Origin: Shinisaurus crocodilurus
Taxonomy: Eukaryota; Chordata; Lepidosauria; Squamata; Shinisauridae
Direction: 5' to 3'
Length of the DNA stretch: 64,000 bases
Assembly (NCBI GenBank): GCA_021292165.1
Contig: CM037878.1
Coordinates: 284,589,744 to 284,653,743 of the forward strand
Position numbers and translations under genes: made by a program. Under the pieces are notes generated by a model, which searched no databases, was not told where the DNA came from, and saw only the letters and a program-made list of their open reading frames with translations. How positions within the stretch are numbered: position 1 is the first letter of the stretch; every line of letters begins with the position of its first letter. This document shows positions 30,706 through 42,112 of this stretch, piece by piece.

Positions 30706-31959
30706 GCCAGGAATCCACCCCCCAAAAAATTGAATTTAAAATGTATATATTGCTCTTATTATTCATTTATTTATTTACTCATTTCAGCAAATTAGCTATA
30801 CTGCTTTTCATTATTATTATTTTTTTTAAATGCCAAAGCAGTTCACAAAGTAAACATTTTAGTGTCTGAAGCACTTGTCAAGCATTATTTCAGTCATCCT
30901 TACCACAACTCTGTGCAGTGGCTTGCATAAGAGGTTCACAGCCTTTTCATTCACAGCTCAGTCGCTTAGCTGCTATGCCCTGCTAGTTCTCAGCACCAGG
31001 GGAAACAAGGCCTCTAACCTTGAGCTCTTAACTATTGGTGTGGGATGGGGGGGGGTGCTCCTATCATGCTGAGGACCTGGCAGAATGGACATTTTCTCCT
31101 TCCGGGCCCTGTCTTCTTTTAGGGACAAGGGAAGGGGTGGTGAAGCAGAGCTGCTTCTGCTCTGGTTTGCTCAGAATTTTCTGCTTCTAGTCTTAAATTC
31201 ACTTGTCATGAGGGATTTGCTTTAACAGTCATTATAAATCCCTGGTTGTAAAGTCCCAGCTAACACTGAAGGGGTGGGGGGTGGGGAACTGGCATTGCCT
31301 TTAACAAGGGTAGCACAGATGCTCAGACGTATCCTTCTTTCGCAGTTGCTTCAGCCTTTGCCCACAAGTGCTGAAAAGGAATTTTTTTACAGATCTTAAT
31401 AAGTTCTGAAAAGAGGTCTCCTCAAGTCCTTGTCTTTATTTCATACTAATTACCGTGAAATTGTGGATTTTAATTGCAGTTAAATGCAGACACAGAGTGA
31501 GTGAAAGAGAGAAAGGTTTCCCATAATGGTTGCTTTCAGTGTTTTCAAATACCACGTATTTGTGTGGGGTAACCCATCATAATAATAGCCTTGGAGCGAC
31601 TTGTCTGCAACTCTGTGTGTGTGTGTGTGTGTATGTAAGGGACCACATTGTTGAATTAAACCCAGCCAACTTCTTTCTATCTCCTATTTTTATGACAAAA
31701 ATGTGCCTGAAGAAGTTGATGGTATTGAAATGCAAGACGGACTTCAAGGCAGAAGCTGGTGCCTTAAAATTATATCCTCACTGTTTGTTTTTCTTCTAAT
31801 GCTATCACAACGATGGGTTTCTTGCAAGGGAACATCCCTTCTCACAAGCCAAGTGTTCATACTCACAACACTAAGCAACTTTGGAAACTGTGTTTGTTTG
31901 TTTGTTATATATCTCTCACCTATAGCACACAAGTGCAGTTTCTGTGCTTGCCATTAAGG
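30706..31959. other. Intron with minor simple repeats
   Basis: An old SINE-like stretch at about 30765-30990 (TTTATTTATTTACTCATTTC) is too diverged to classify. A (TG)n tract lies at 31612-31634. No gene. Confidence 0.45.
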
Positions 31960-32097
31960 CAGGGGTGGGAACCGTGTGGCCCTCCAGAATTTGTTGGACT
32001 TCAACTCCCATCAGCCCTGGCCATCATAGCCAATGGCGAGAGATGATGGGTGTTGTACTTCAACAACATCTGGAGGTCGACACATTCCCCACCCCTG
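31960..32097. mobile_element. hAT miniature element (138 bp foldback)
   Basis: CAGGGGTGGGAACCGTGTGG to CACATTCCCCACCCCTG with arms TGGCCCTCCAGAATTTGTTG and AACAACATCTGGAGGTCGAC. Flanks cattaagg and cagtaaag are a decayed duplication. Same family as 2037-2172. Confidence 0.8.
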
Positions 32098-32279
32098 CAG
32101 TAAAGGCAGGAATTTTCTCAAATGTGCATTTTTATGGTTTTTTAAAGTGTTTTTTAAAAAGAATATTTTATTATATTGTTCAAAAAAAAAAAAGAAAAAA
32201 GAACCAGCATTACAACCGGGGAAGGAGGAAACGGAGGAAAAAGAAAGGTACAAAAATGAGGGCTGGGTAGGTAACAGCT

Positions 32280-32364
32280 CAATCCTATACATGTCTACTC
32301 TGAAGTAAGTCCCGTTGATTTCATGGAGGCTTACTCCTAGGTAAGTGAGTATAGGATTACACCC
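32280..32364 (+). repeat. Interspersed repeat with AATCCTAT/ATAGGATT ends
   Basis: CTCAATCCTATACATGTCTA, TCTGAAGTAAGTCCCGTTGA, GGAGGCTTACTCCTAGGTAA, GTGAGTATAGGATTAC. The inverted ends suggest a short DNA transposon remnant. Related copies at 27097 and, partly, 48045-48110. Confidence 0.65.
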
Positions 32365-32367
32365 TAA

Positions 32368-32500
32368 GGGTGCAATGCTATGCATGTTTAGACAGAAAAA
32401 AGGCCTACAACACCCAGCATGCCCCAGCCAGCTATGCTGGCTGGGGCGAGCTGGGAGTTGTAGGCCTTTTTTCTACCTGAACATGCATAGCATTGTACCC
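32368..32500. mobile_element. PIF/Harbinger-like foldback element
   Basis: 133 bp from GGGTGCAATGCTATGCATGT to ACATGCATAGCATTGTACCC, flanked by TAA on both sides (32365-32367, 32501-32503). Arms AGACAGAAAAAAGGCCTACA and TGTAGGCCTTTTTTCT. The 3-bp TAA duplication fits PIF/Harbinger. Confidence 0.75.
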
Positions 32501-32765
32501 TAAGTGTCTTGGGATGCTAATAAATGAGGTTCTTTTATCATGCAATTCATGGAAGTTTAGCCGGGGGTGGGGGGCAGGGTTCCAGATGTCCCCTTTTTTC
32601 TGTCTAAACATGCACAGGATTACGCCTTATAACATCAAAGAAGAAAGGATTTATTTTTTACAATTTTCCTAATCTCATAGCTTAGCACTATAGTACAACA
32701 AGAGCAAAAATATTGTAGCGGTTTGTGGCACCATATATATGCATGAAATATTATCCTAAGTTGAC

Positions 32766-32815
32766 GTGTGTGTGTGTGTGTGTGTACGTGTGTGTGTGTG
32801 TGTGTGTGTATGTAT
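32766..32815. repeat. (TG)n microsatellite
   Basis: Roughly 24 TG repeats with one ACG interruption, followed by TATGTATATGTGCACACGCA. Confidence 0.95.
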
Positions 32816-32936
32816 ATGTGCACACGCATCTGTGTGTATATGCACGCGTCACACACACATTGTAAAGGGAGAAGAAATTTTAAACAGTGATGTCGGGGGA
32901 ATGAGCGTACAGACTGTGACAATTACAATAAAAATT

Positions 32937-33015
32937 AAGGGCGCAATCTTATGTGTGTTTAGACAGAAAAAAGTCCTGCAACTCCCAGCATGCCTCAGAC
33001 AGCCATTATGCCCTA
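32937..33015. mobile_element. PIF/Harbinger-like foldback, left part only
   Basis: TAAGGGCGCAATCTTATGTG, GTTTAGACAGAAAAAAGTCC, TGCAACTCCCAGCATGCC; the right arm is missing, ending near TATGCCCTAAA. Confidence 0.6.
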
Positions 33016-33387
33016 AATGTAATAAGTGCAGTGACCATTCACAAAGTACCATAACTACAGTGACCATTCAAAAGCAGTATTAAGTATCACAAACATCCTG
33101 GCATTGGTAAGCTAATGAAAACTTGTTATCTCAATTCAGGGCCAGAGTAGTAGAGTTTCTAAATTACAATTTAGAAGTTCCTTTGTTCAAGAACAGCTCC
33201 TTTCAGGTCAGTAACAAAGTGTCCTGGGAGGCAGAAACTCCCACTTGTTATTGAATATTGTCCTTTCTGATGTCAGATTTGCTGTCCAATGTATTCTTTT
33301 GCCTTTTCAACCCTCTGGAAAACATATTGCTCGTCTCTAGCCTATTTGGACTCATCAACAAAAGTCTCCTGTTCTGTGCCTCTATTG

Positions 33388-33523
33388 CAGGGCCCTCCAA
33401 CCTTGGGTCCCCAGATGTTGCTGGACTACAGTTCCCAGAATCCCTTGCCATTAGCCATGCTGGCTGGGGCATGCTGGGAGCTGTAGGCCAGCAACATCTG
33501 GGGACTCAAGTTGGAGAGGCCTG
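33388..33523. mobile_element. hAT miniature element, CAGGGC subfamily
   Basis: 136 bp from CAGGGCCCTCCAACCTTGGG to CAAGTTGGAGAGGCCTG. Exact duplication ctctattg at 33380-33387 and 33524-33531. Confidence 0.93.
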
Positions 33524-33531
33524 CTCTATTG

Positions 33532-34406
33532 GGATGGTGAAGTCCTTTTACCCAGCCGTTCCTTTCAATTATCACCAATCCCAGAATTCAGAGCAAAAGC
33601 CATTGATCTGTTTTAACTCACTTCAACCTCTTATTCACCCCCTTTTTTAAACATATTAAATATGTTGGCAGTTGAATGGATTAGCACAGAGATTGTTATC
33701 CTGGGATAACTTATCATGTTAGCTGGCCCAAGGTGCAGATTTGTCTAGCCGCTCAAGGACCTCGCCCTGTGATAATGTGTGTGCTTGAACTTGCCAGTGT
33801 AGGTCGTGATTGCGCTCAGGGGTAAACCCAGTGTGAACGAGCCACCGCTTCCTCTTCTGCCTTTGCTCTGAGGCTGGCCTAAACCAGCTGCCAGGCTGTG
33901 TTAAATTTCGTTATTGATAGAGCTTTTAGCAGTGTTCTGTCCCATTCCCTTAGATTTATGTCTCTCCCGCGCCCTGTGCTGGATTTTTACTCAGGTTCTC
34001 TGGAGGGGAGAATGTCATTAATTTCACGATGTCAGCTGCTTAATCAGCCCTCCCAGACTTGGGTCCATTTGTAACAATTTGCCAGGCCTTTTGTGTAAAA
34101 GAGAAAAGCGCCTCTCTTTTTCGCCATCCTGTTCTCCCACCCCCTTAACTTCTTTTTTTAAAGCAGGGTTTTGTAGTCGGAGTTCATTTGGAGAAAAAAA
34201 TGACAAGTAGGTTGGAATAAAGCATTCTTACAGCTTTCTCTGCACAAATAACATTCTAGATCGGTCTCACTCAAACCTTGCTGGCTCAATGAAGTGTTTC
34301 TCTTGTCGGGAACATCTGCCAGGGTTTCCCCCCCCCCCCTGTTAGTCTGTCAGTTTAATATAGTAAACCTTCACTTGGGCTCAGTCGTCACCTAGGAAGT
34401 TGCATT
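33532..34406. other. Intron without recognised feature
   Basis: Unique-looking sequence with no gene; a C run at 34327-34339. Confidence 0.5.
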
Positions 34407-34414
34407 CTATAGAC

Positions 34415-34479
34415 CAGTGTTCTCCAACCTTGGGTCCCCAGATGTTTTTGGCCTACAACTCCCAGCATGCCCTAGCCAG
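34415..34479. mobile_element. Half hAT element, CAGTGTTCTCC family, with target duplication
   Basis: 65 bp: the normal left arm CAGTGTTCTCCAACC...CCCAGCATGCCCTAGCCAG and no right terminus, yet an exact 8-bp duplication ctatagac lies at 34407-34414 and 34480-34487. The element plus the next 52 bp of flank (to 34531) recurs exactly at 42392-42508. Confidence 0.85.
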
Positions 34480-34531
34480 CTATAGACAAAGAACAATGGA
34501 CATTCCCTCGCTCTATATAACTAACCCCCAC

Positions 34532-35079
34532 GCCCCACATACACACCCAACCCCTCCTCCCTTCCCTTGTGGTGAATTTATTTCCATACGGACTTCTCTT
34601 TCTAGCTCCTGGGGTTACCCTTCAGCCCTGGCCATGTGCCAGTTATTTCTGTGATTTGCATTCTTCTCTCAAACTTCCTGGCTTTGTTTTATCTCACGCC
34701 AGGCTGGGTCTCACCCACAGTTGTGGATCTCATCATAGCTCAATAAGGTTGCCACCTCTAACTAGCCCCCAAACTTCCTGTTCTTGTCCTCAGCCCAAGA
34801 CCTGCTCATGAAATTCCACTGTGTGCTTCTGCACTGAGTTTCCACCCTTGGTGGACTTACCAATTCTGTCTCATTCCCTGCATCTTTCTTCTCAGAAGGA
34901 GCATAACCTTTGTCTTCTGCCTCCATCCTAAACACTGCCACATCACAGAATTCTGCCACTTAACGTCATAGTTTCCCCCGATCCCAGCCTTCTCTTTATT
35001 AGCTTCTAATCCAAACTTGGACCAACTCTCTCAGTTTCTTCAGATTCCACAGCATCTATCAGTCACACACATCTTTGTT
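34532..35079. other. Intron without recognised feature
   Basis: Pyrimidine-rich unique-looking sequence; no gene or repeat boundary seen. Confidence 0.45.
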
Positions 35080-35880
35080 CTTCTTCGTGGTCTCTGTGCC
35101 TCACACATATGGGCTCTGCGCCTGCATGGAGCATATTTCGGGAAGCTTCTATAGCTGAGGACTTTAGGCAGGAACCCCACCCCCACTGTCCTACTGTGCA
35201 TATCCTTAGCGGATTCCCACCTATTCCCTCAGTTCCTCTTCAACTGTCTTTGTGGGTGGCTCGGGAGTGACTTCTTCTGCGTCTTTAGCCTGCAGTGCTG
35301 AGAAATTGCTTAGTGTTTTATTCGTCTCCTGCTATCTTCTTCATTTCTTCTTCCTGTCTCATTCTGTTTTATTTTGTTTATTTGTTCTATCCTTCTCTTG
35401 CGACTATCTCACAAGAGATTTTTTTTTAAAAAAAATTTTTGCAAAGCAGATGGTCGTGAAGGCCCCGTTTTGCAAGTGGGTCCGTTGCAGGAGCAAACTA
35501 CCGCCTATGGACAGCCACTCCCTGTGCCTGTTTTGTTTGGGTGAGAGTACGTCATGGACACGTGTCCCCATTGCCAAGCCTTCACCAAACAGGCCAGGAG
35601 AAACTGCTCTGATCGTCTCTGAGTGGTGTTGTGGAGGAAAGCACTGGAGGCCGTAGACCAACTGTCAGCTCTAAAACCAATGTCGGTGTCCTCATCACCG
35701 GCTCTTCAAATAATTGCCATGTGTCTCCTCCTGGTCAGACCCTGGTGACAGGGAGAGACCATCTGACTCTGGGCCATTCTCTGTCTCTTCAGACAGCAAA
35801 GAAACTCGCAAAAAAAGGCCCATCTATCAAAGACGGACCTGGAGCAGAAGAAAAAGAAGTAGTAGTAGTTGAGGAGGTCT
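35080..35880 (+). mobile_element. DIRS-like retrotransposon 5' end and gag remnant
   Basis: From 35083 the leader reads CTTCGTGGTCTCTGTGCCTC, ACATATGGGCTCTGCGCCTG, ATAGCTGAGGACTTTAGGCA, which I associate with squamate DIRS termini. A plus frame then gives DSHSLCLFCLGE (35525-35545 for CLFCLGE) and, in another frame, DTCPHCQAFTKQARRN and DRL-stop-VVLWRKALE (CPHC at 35563-35574). The CxxC...CxxC knuckle with a basic downstream region is what DIRS gag proteins of lizards show. A frameshift between the two Cys pairs and a stop make it dead. Only the 5' part is present. Family assignment is from memory. Confidence 0.5.
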
Positions 35881-36054
35881 AAGGAGAAGGACCCTTATCT
35901 TCCTCCAGTTTTTCATGACTCCCATTTGCTTTGCCTTCTCCCCACCCAAAATGTCCCCTTCCCCATAACTTCCCATTCCTCAAGCTAAAACTGCTGATTT
36001 CAGTGAAGTAGAGTTTTTTCCCTAAGAAAGAATTAGATGGTACAAATATTCACG

Positions 36055-36108
<54 letters not shown>

Positions 36109-36252
36109 TCCTGCGTTGTGCTGTTAATTTTCCTGATTGCTCCTTTTTCTTTCTGAGTTTATCATATGGATTCAATCACAAGGAGAATGTATGTGATGTT
36201 GTCGCAATGCATTGGTAAACCAGAGTTATGGCATCACTAGATAGCAGCCGTA
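35881..36252. other. Intron with (AAT)n
   Basis: Only the triplet microsatellite at 36055-36108 is recognisable. Confidence 0.5.
36055..36108. repeat. (AAT)n microsatellite
   Basis: About 18 uninterrupted AAT repeats. Confidence 0.97.
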
Positions 36253-36598
36253 GGGATGTATGAGAATTTTGTTTCAGTTTGCAAAACACTTGAAAGTGCC
36301 GCATTCACGACCCCAAACATGAACAGGAGTGCATGTTCTCTGGAAATGTTCTCAAATTCCTGACCTTGCTTTCATGTTTGCAAAATGTGCATTTTTTTAA
36401 ATTGCCCAAGTTTAAAAATGCACATTTTAAAAGAATGCACCACTTCAAAAACGCACAGCTTTTGAAAAATGCGCAATTTCCCCATTTGAACAAACAGTGA
36501 AACAGGTTGCGAACAGGAGCGGGAGGGGGCCACGCCCAGCTATGAAGTGGAGTTCAGAGAATTTCAGTGAGCTCAAGCAACCCTGGTTCTCCCATCCC
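36253..36598. mobile_element. Foldback element, GGGATGT family
   Basis: GGGATGTATGAGAATTTTGT to ACCCTGGTTCTCCCATCCC, with TA at both outer ends (36251-36252, 36599-36600). The middle has repeated AAAATGCACA / CACAGCTTTTGAAAAATGCG words. TA duplications fit Tc1/mariner-type insertion. Confidence 0.7.
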
Positions 36599-38129
36599 TA
36601 CCAGTGAGTGATCACAACCAGCCAGATTTGGCTATGTAATAGGGTTAGGGTCAGTGATGGCCACCAAAAGTGAGAATAAGTGATGGCAATTATTTAACAA
36701 ATACACAAACATGTTCTGCAAAGAGTACCAACTAACCACCAAAGCGGGGGGGGGAGACATTTTTCAATACATTAGAAATGTTCGTGAAAAATGATGGGTC
36801 GTTTCAATTCATTCTTAATTAGGTTACAATCAGAACAGAATATGATTTGATAGATAGATATGTTGGGGGCGGCTGGGGTATGAACGGCAGGTAGTTGAAT
36901 TAAGCATCTGAATCACGATCCATCAATTAAGCCCCCCCCCCCCAATTACAGGTTGTCTAATGAGGTAGCGTGCATAAAGTTATACTGACCATAACCGACT
37001 AGCCCTTTACCTTAGCAAATTACAAAGCAAGGTGGGAGACTCCCCGTAAAAGCTGCCTGTCCTGGTTTCTTCTCTAATTATGGTGAATACCCCGATGGGA
37101 AGATTCCTCTTTAATGTACACAAATTAAAACTCCATTTAGAGGTGTGCTGGGACTGAGTGGTAATTGACTTTGATCATGGAGAAACATGCTGTAATATAG
37201 ATTAGGAAGTAATATGGTTGCCGTTGTAAAAGGATCTGGATGGAAAAAATATTATTTTACTAGGAAAGGCCCTTGTAGGATGAATAATCCAAAATTTACT
37301 GGTGTCGACGGGGCCTGCAGTGATCTTGTCTGGTATAGCAAAATGGCTAAAAGCTGGCATATGGTGGGGTACTATGTTTTCCACTTTCCTGGCCTGCTGC
37401 TGCTTTATTAGTATAAGCCGAGGGAAGGAACTACACATTTTATGTAAGCACTTTTAGCCTGATGCTCTAGGCTGGCTAACACATTCGCCATCTCAGAAAG
37501 AATATCATAGAGCTGGTGAAAGTTCAGAAAAGGAGCAACAAAAAGGATTCAGACCGAAACATCTTTCTATTAGGAATGGCTAAAACTATCTTTTTTTCTT
37601 TTTCTTTTAATTTAAGGGGGGGCGCGACTACTGAAGAAGGGAGATGGAAAGCAGAGAAATACTTTTGATTTTAGCTGTTCAATGAAAGGGTCTCCCTTCA
37701 ACAAACGTGCAGATTTAGGCACAATAACAGAAACTCACAAAAATTTGGCTCAGCTCTACGTTTACCCTCATAACAACACTGTTTGGAATGCTGTGTTGAT
37801 GATGACTTGTCTGTGAGAGCTTTATGGTTGAGTGTGGATATGATTCTAGATTTCTCTGGTCCTGGTCTAGGAGAGGTGTTAAGCTTCTTTAGAGAACCAT
37901 TTCTGTGTCGGAAATGGAATCCCTGCATCATGCAGGGTTTTTTTTCCTGGTATACTAGGGTGCGCATTAAGTTCATACCAGATACTGACCATCATGCTGT
38001 GTGAACTGAGTGTGCACATCACTATCAGACCTGCCACTGCACATTGCACAAGAAGATAGGTGAATTGCAGGTTGGGAGTCTTCTGAAATTGTCTTCATCC
38101 AAATTTCTCTCTGGATTTTGGACTTCCGA
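36599..38129. other. Intron, mostly unique
   Basis: No gene. Around 36940-37200 the sequence is non-repetitive and AT-rich (GGTTGTCTAATGAGGTAGCG) and could be a conserved noncoding block. A C run at 36930-36942 and a G run at 37617-37623. Confidence 0.4.
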
Positions 38130-38835
38130 ATTAAAGTTTATTGTACTAGCCAAAGGCCATGACAAAATTTAAAACTCAAATATACAATTATGCACATATA
38201 CAAATGTATAAAATAATTAGTTTAAAGGGACAATGTATATCAAAAAAGTAATTTATAAAATCATCCTGTTCAAATGCAAGTTAGTAGTCCGAATCACCAT
38301 GGCAATTAATGGCGATTTTATCAAGTTCTTTTTCCCTAATCTTTTTTGCTGCCAAGGCGAAAAGGGCCACTTTTTGTGTCACTAATCTGTTTGTATTGCT
38401 CAGCAGAAAAAGCACTATATCTTTTTGGGTGTTTCCTCCTCCATTCAGCAGCAATGGACTCAAGAATTTCTTTCTAGGAACTCTATATAAAGGGCATATT
38501 AACAAATAGTGGATAATATCTTCCACTTGCATTTGGCCACATATGCAAAATCTGCGTTCATATGGTATTTTATTATAACGCCCATCCAGGACCGCAGTTG
38601 GCATGACCTGGACTCGCAGTTCAATAAAGGCATTTCTTAAGGAAGCTGGTCTAAGTTTGAATAAGTAGTCAGCTCTGTAATGTTCTATTTTTAAAAGAGC
38701 AAACCATGGGGAAAAATTAGATGTCTTAATTAATTGCAGGTCCTTTCTGGAGTCTATCCAAAGTGGAACCAATGCATTAAGATTTTCTCCTTGTTCTGTG
38801 TTTTTATATCCAAATGTTGTATTGTGCATATGCAC
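38130..38835 (-). mobile_element. LINE C-terminal ORF with Cys-His knuckle
   Basis: An uninterrupted 184-codon minus frame (38835-38281) reads LQLIKTSNFSPWFALLKIEH, YLFKLRPASLRNAFIELR, YERRFCICGQMQVEDIIHYL, LICPLYRVPRKKFLSPLLL and ends KKIREKELDKIAINCHG. The Cys-x-Cys...His...Cys-Pro-Leu-Tyr arrangement is the zinc-knuckle-like C-terminus of several non-LTR retrotransposons. The reverse transcriptase and endonuclease are absent. Downstream on the minus strand (to about 38130) lies a 3' UTR with GGCTAGTACAATAAACTTTA. Clade not assigned. A retained frame of this length suggests a fairly young copy. Confidence 0.7.
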
Positions 38836-39010
38836 AGTTTGCTTCAGCTTTCAGTTCTTGCAGTTCATCCATGTCTTTTCTAACACCCCCCCCCCATATT
38901 ACCAATGTGAATTGATAAAACACTCCCCAGAAGTGAGGTTGATTTGATCATATGTAGGAATGCATCAGTATGCTTTATCTGTAATGTTCTATATGCATGT
39001 GCACTTGTGT

Positions 39011-39156
39011 GCATTGATAAAACACTGCCTGTCCCTCACAAAGCAAACTTGACATGATTTTCACATTGTTGTGGCAAGGTGGGCATTGATAAAACACTGC
39101 CAATCCCACCCACCCCAAAGCAAACTTGATGTGATTGTCACACTGTTGTGGCAAGA
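39011..39156. repeat. 72-bp tandem repeat, two copies
   Basis: GCATTGATAAAACACTGCC starts at 39011 and again at 39083; each copy continues CAAAGCAAACTTGA and CACA/ACACTGTTGTGGCAAG. A weaker third copy (TTGATAAAACACTCCCC) lies near 38915. Confidence 0.85.
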
Positions 39157-40819
39157 TTGGTTTTGCATGGTGTTTTGCCAATGGGGTAGAGTGCATGTGC
39201 ACTTCAAACACTGGACAATAACAACAACATTGTTGATACAATCATATGTATGATCACATCAGTTCTGTTTTTGTGGCGTTTTTTTGAATATGCACATGCC
39301 CATCAGTAATGCAGGGGGACAAACGCCAGGCAACAGAAGGAATTCAAGCTGTGGCAAACTGTGCCTGCTCCAATTCCAGAATTACTAATTTTAGAAATTC
39401 TCCTAGTTAACAACTGGAATCGAGGAGTGAAATGCAGAGCAGAGCAAACTAGAGAAGTGATAAAATGATGGAATCGGGGAAATTCTGTAATGGTAGGAGA
39501 AGCTGTCTTTTTGGGGAAGTTTGTCTGCTGTTTCCCATCTGCTCATTGAGGAACCCTTGATAAGCTTTTGAGGAACCCCAGCATTGCCTTGAACACAGTT
39601 CGAAAACCCCTGATCTGTACCATTCCGCACCGGTCAGGATCTTGTGATGGTTCTAGAAGCCCCTGCGGAGGTAATGGGGAAGTCCCAAGATCAGAGGTGG
39701 GACACCAGTTACCCTTTATCTGCTTCCCTCAGTCACCTGTACCAGCATTAATATTTATACTGATGAACTAGGGGTATCTGCTTTGCAGATCCAGTTTTAG
39801 GTGTGAGGGCCCCCGAGCAAAGTGCTCTCTGATGGGCCCCTCCTCAACATCAGCGGGCCTCCCCTGACGAGCTAATTGGTAGCAGTGGTAATGCCATGAT
39901 CTGCGGCAGATTCTACAGCCAAACAACCGGTTATAACAGTTACCCATGGAGCATTGTGGGCAATTTTTAATGGAGGCTTCCAAACCAGCTGTTGCTGCTG
40001 CTCAGTAAAAACAGGTCCAGAGATGACAGGAGTTGGGTGGGCAGCCCTGGAACAGGCATCAGCATGATTTCCCGGTCTCTGCCCATGAACTTTGCGTGCT
40101 GCTCCGTCCCGTGGCACAGATGTGCGCATGCACATCAGGTGGTGTGCACATACTTTGCACATTCCCGGTTATTTGTTACCTACCCTTTGTTTTCTTTTCT
40201 TTTTTTCTACTATCCTCCATGCAAACGAGAATGTGAGCTTAGCAAACAATACATAAAATTTGCAAAGTGAATAAAGCGTGTTTTTCCTGCAGGGTTTGTT
40301 AGCAAAAGTGCCCATGTGCCTGTGCAGAACTGGAAGGGCAGTAGGTGACTCTTATTCCTTTGTGTGGGCAAACGGCCCCTTGAAATACCTTGTCCTCCAG
40401 GGGTATTTAAGGGAGCCTCTTGAATCGTAAGAGCTGACTCTTGGGATATAGAAAGTCAAAACAGAAAGATTAACTGCTTTGCTTCAGAACAGGTTTCACG
40501 TCTTTCTTTTTTTGGAAGATTTCAGAAGGCTGGCAGTAACTAGGGCAAATCGTTTCTTTTTTTAAAAAAATGAGTCCATTAATAGAATCAATTATTTGCG
40601 TAGTTTTTCTGGGCCTAGATGTCTAAGCAGGACTCTAAGATCCTGTTTGCAGATCCAGCCAGCAAAAATTACTAGGATAACCAGTTCTGATGTAATGTCC
40701 CCCTGGCAGGCATTTACTTCCCTGTGTAGCCTCTGCCTAGAATCACTTTTCTCACGGCCAAGATACACCCACCCCCCTGTATTGGAGCCTGAGGGAGATA
40801 CGCCATGGGTGGATAGAGG
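39157..40819. other. Intron without recognised feature
   Basis: Unique-looking sequence; no gene. Frames of 60-96 codons show no family signal. Confidence 0.45.
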
Positions 40820-40827
40820 GCTTAGCA

Positions 40828-40918
40828 CAGTGTTCTCCAACCTTGGGTCCCCAGATGTTTTTGGCCTACAACTCCCAGCATGCCCCAACATCTGGGGACC
40901 CAAGGTTGGAGAACACTG
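40828..40918. mobile_element. hAT miniature element, CAGTGTTCTCC family
   Basis: 91 bp with the right arm shortened; exact duplication gcttagca at 40820-40827 and 40919-40926. Confidence 0.93.
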
Positions 40919-41059
40919 GCTTAGCATGTGCCTCTTTGGCTTTCACAGTTAGACTCACCACCCATGCCCTTTATACATCATTCAGTCAGACACAGGTTGA
41001 ACAGGTCCAATCCCGTAATGGACCTTGGGATATGTCTTCACTAGTTGGTGGTAAAAAGG

Positions 41060-41715
41060 GCAATCTTCATGATCAAGGAGATGAAACACCTTCCCTATGG
41101 AGAAAGGCTGGACGTGATTTTTAGTTCATTAAAAAAGATGAGAGGGAGAGAAATGATAGAGCTTCTTTAAATGTGTGCATAGTTCTCTGCCATAATACTA
41201 ACACTCGAAGTGAACCAATGAAACTGATGGCCAGTAGATTCAAGACAAACAAAAGAAAGTACTTCTGCGCACAATCCATAATTAATGTATGGAATCTACT
41301 GCCAGAGGATGAGATTATGGCCACTACTTTGGCTGGCTTTAAAAGAGAGTTCAACAAATTCATGGAAGACAGCTGTTGACAGGCCTATTGGCTGTGACTG
41401 AAAAATGGAACCTCCATGCTAAGGAGCAAAACGCCACTAAGTGGGGGTAAACAGTGCAGGAGAGCCATTACCTTCGTACCATACTTGTGGCCTTAGAACA
41501 GTGTTCTCCAACCTTGGGTCCCCAGATGTTTTTGGCCTACAACTCCCAGCATGTCCTAGCCAGCTACTGCTGGCTGGGGCATGCTGGGAGTTGTAGGCCA
41601 AAAACATCTGGGGACCCAAGGTTGGAGAACACTGCCTTAGAAGCATCTGTTGGGTGGTAGTCTTGATAGACCTATGGTTTGATCCAGTAGGGTTGTTCTT
41701 ATGTCCTTATGTTTT
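41060..41715 (+). mobile_element. CR1-type LINE 3' end, interrupted by a hAT element
   Basis: CATGATCAAGGAGATGAAAC, GAGAAAGGCTGGACGTGATT, GAGAGAAATGATAGAGCTTC, CATAATACTAACACTCGAAG, TGGAATCTACTGCCAGAGGA, ATGGCCACTACTTTGGCTGG, and tail GTTCTTATGTCCTTATG. The order is that of a CR1 3' UTR. A hAT element at 41499-41634 splits it. Confidence 0.85.
41499..41634. mobile_element. hAT miniature element, CAGTGTTCTCC family
   Basis: 136-bp near-perfect foldback inside CR1; exact duplication ccttagaa at 41491-41498 and 41635-41642. Confidence 0.95.
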
Positions 41716-42065
41716 CCCAGGTTTCTAGGTCTGTATCAAGGTTGTGTTCCTGACTACATCCCCTATTTCCATTTTAGTTATCAGAAAGTAAGGCTAGGTC
41801 ACTAACTTGCAAGAAATGCCCATGTTTCTGGAATGCTAAAGTTTTAATGATGGAAAGTCAGGGACTGAATAGAGATATACTAATTTCCATGCAATGTTCC
41901 TTGTGGTGCTGGACAGGCATTGTAGGGGGACTTCTCCCTCACAAACATGCCATTTGAAACAGGGGGTTGGGAGGTTTTCTCCTGAGTAATCCCATTGCCC
42001 AGGTCTACTCTGTCAGATGGAAGGATGGCACCCTTCCCTTTCTATGGCAGGCCAAGACACTTACA

Positions 42066-42067
42066 TC

Positions 42068-42112
<45 letters not shown>
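42066..42112. repeat. (ATG)n microsatellite at a SINE tail
   Basis: About 15 ATG repeats directly before the reversed SINE tail TCTTTTTTCCTCTTGCAAGG. Confidence 0.95.
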
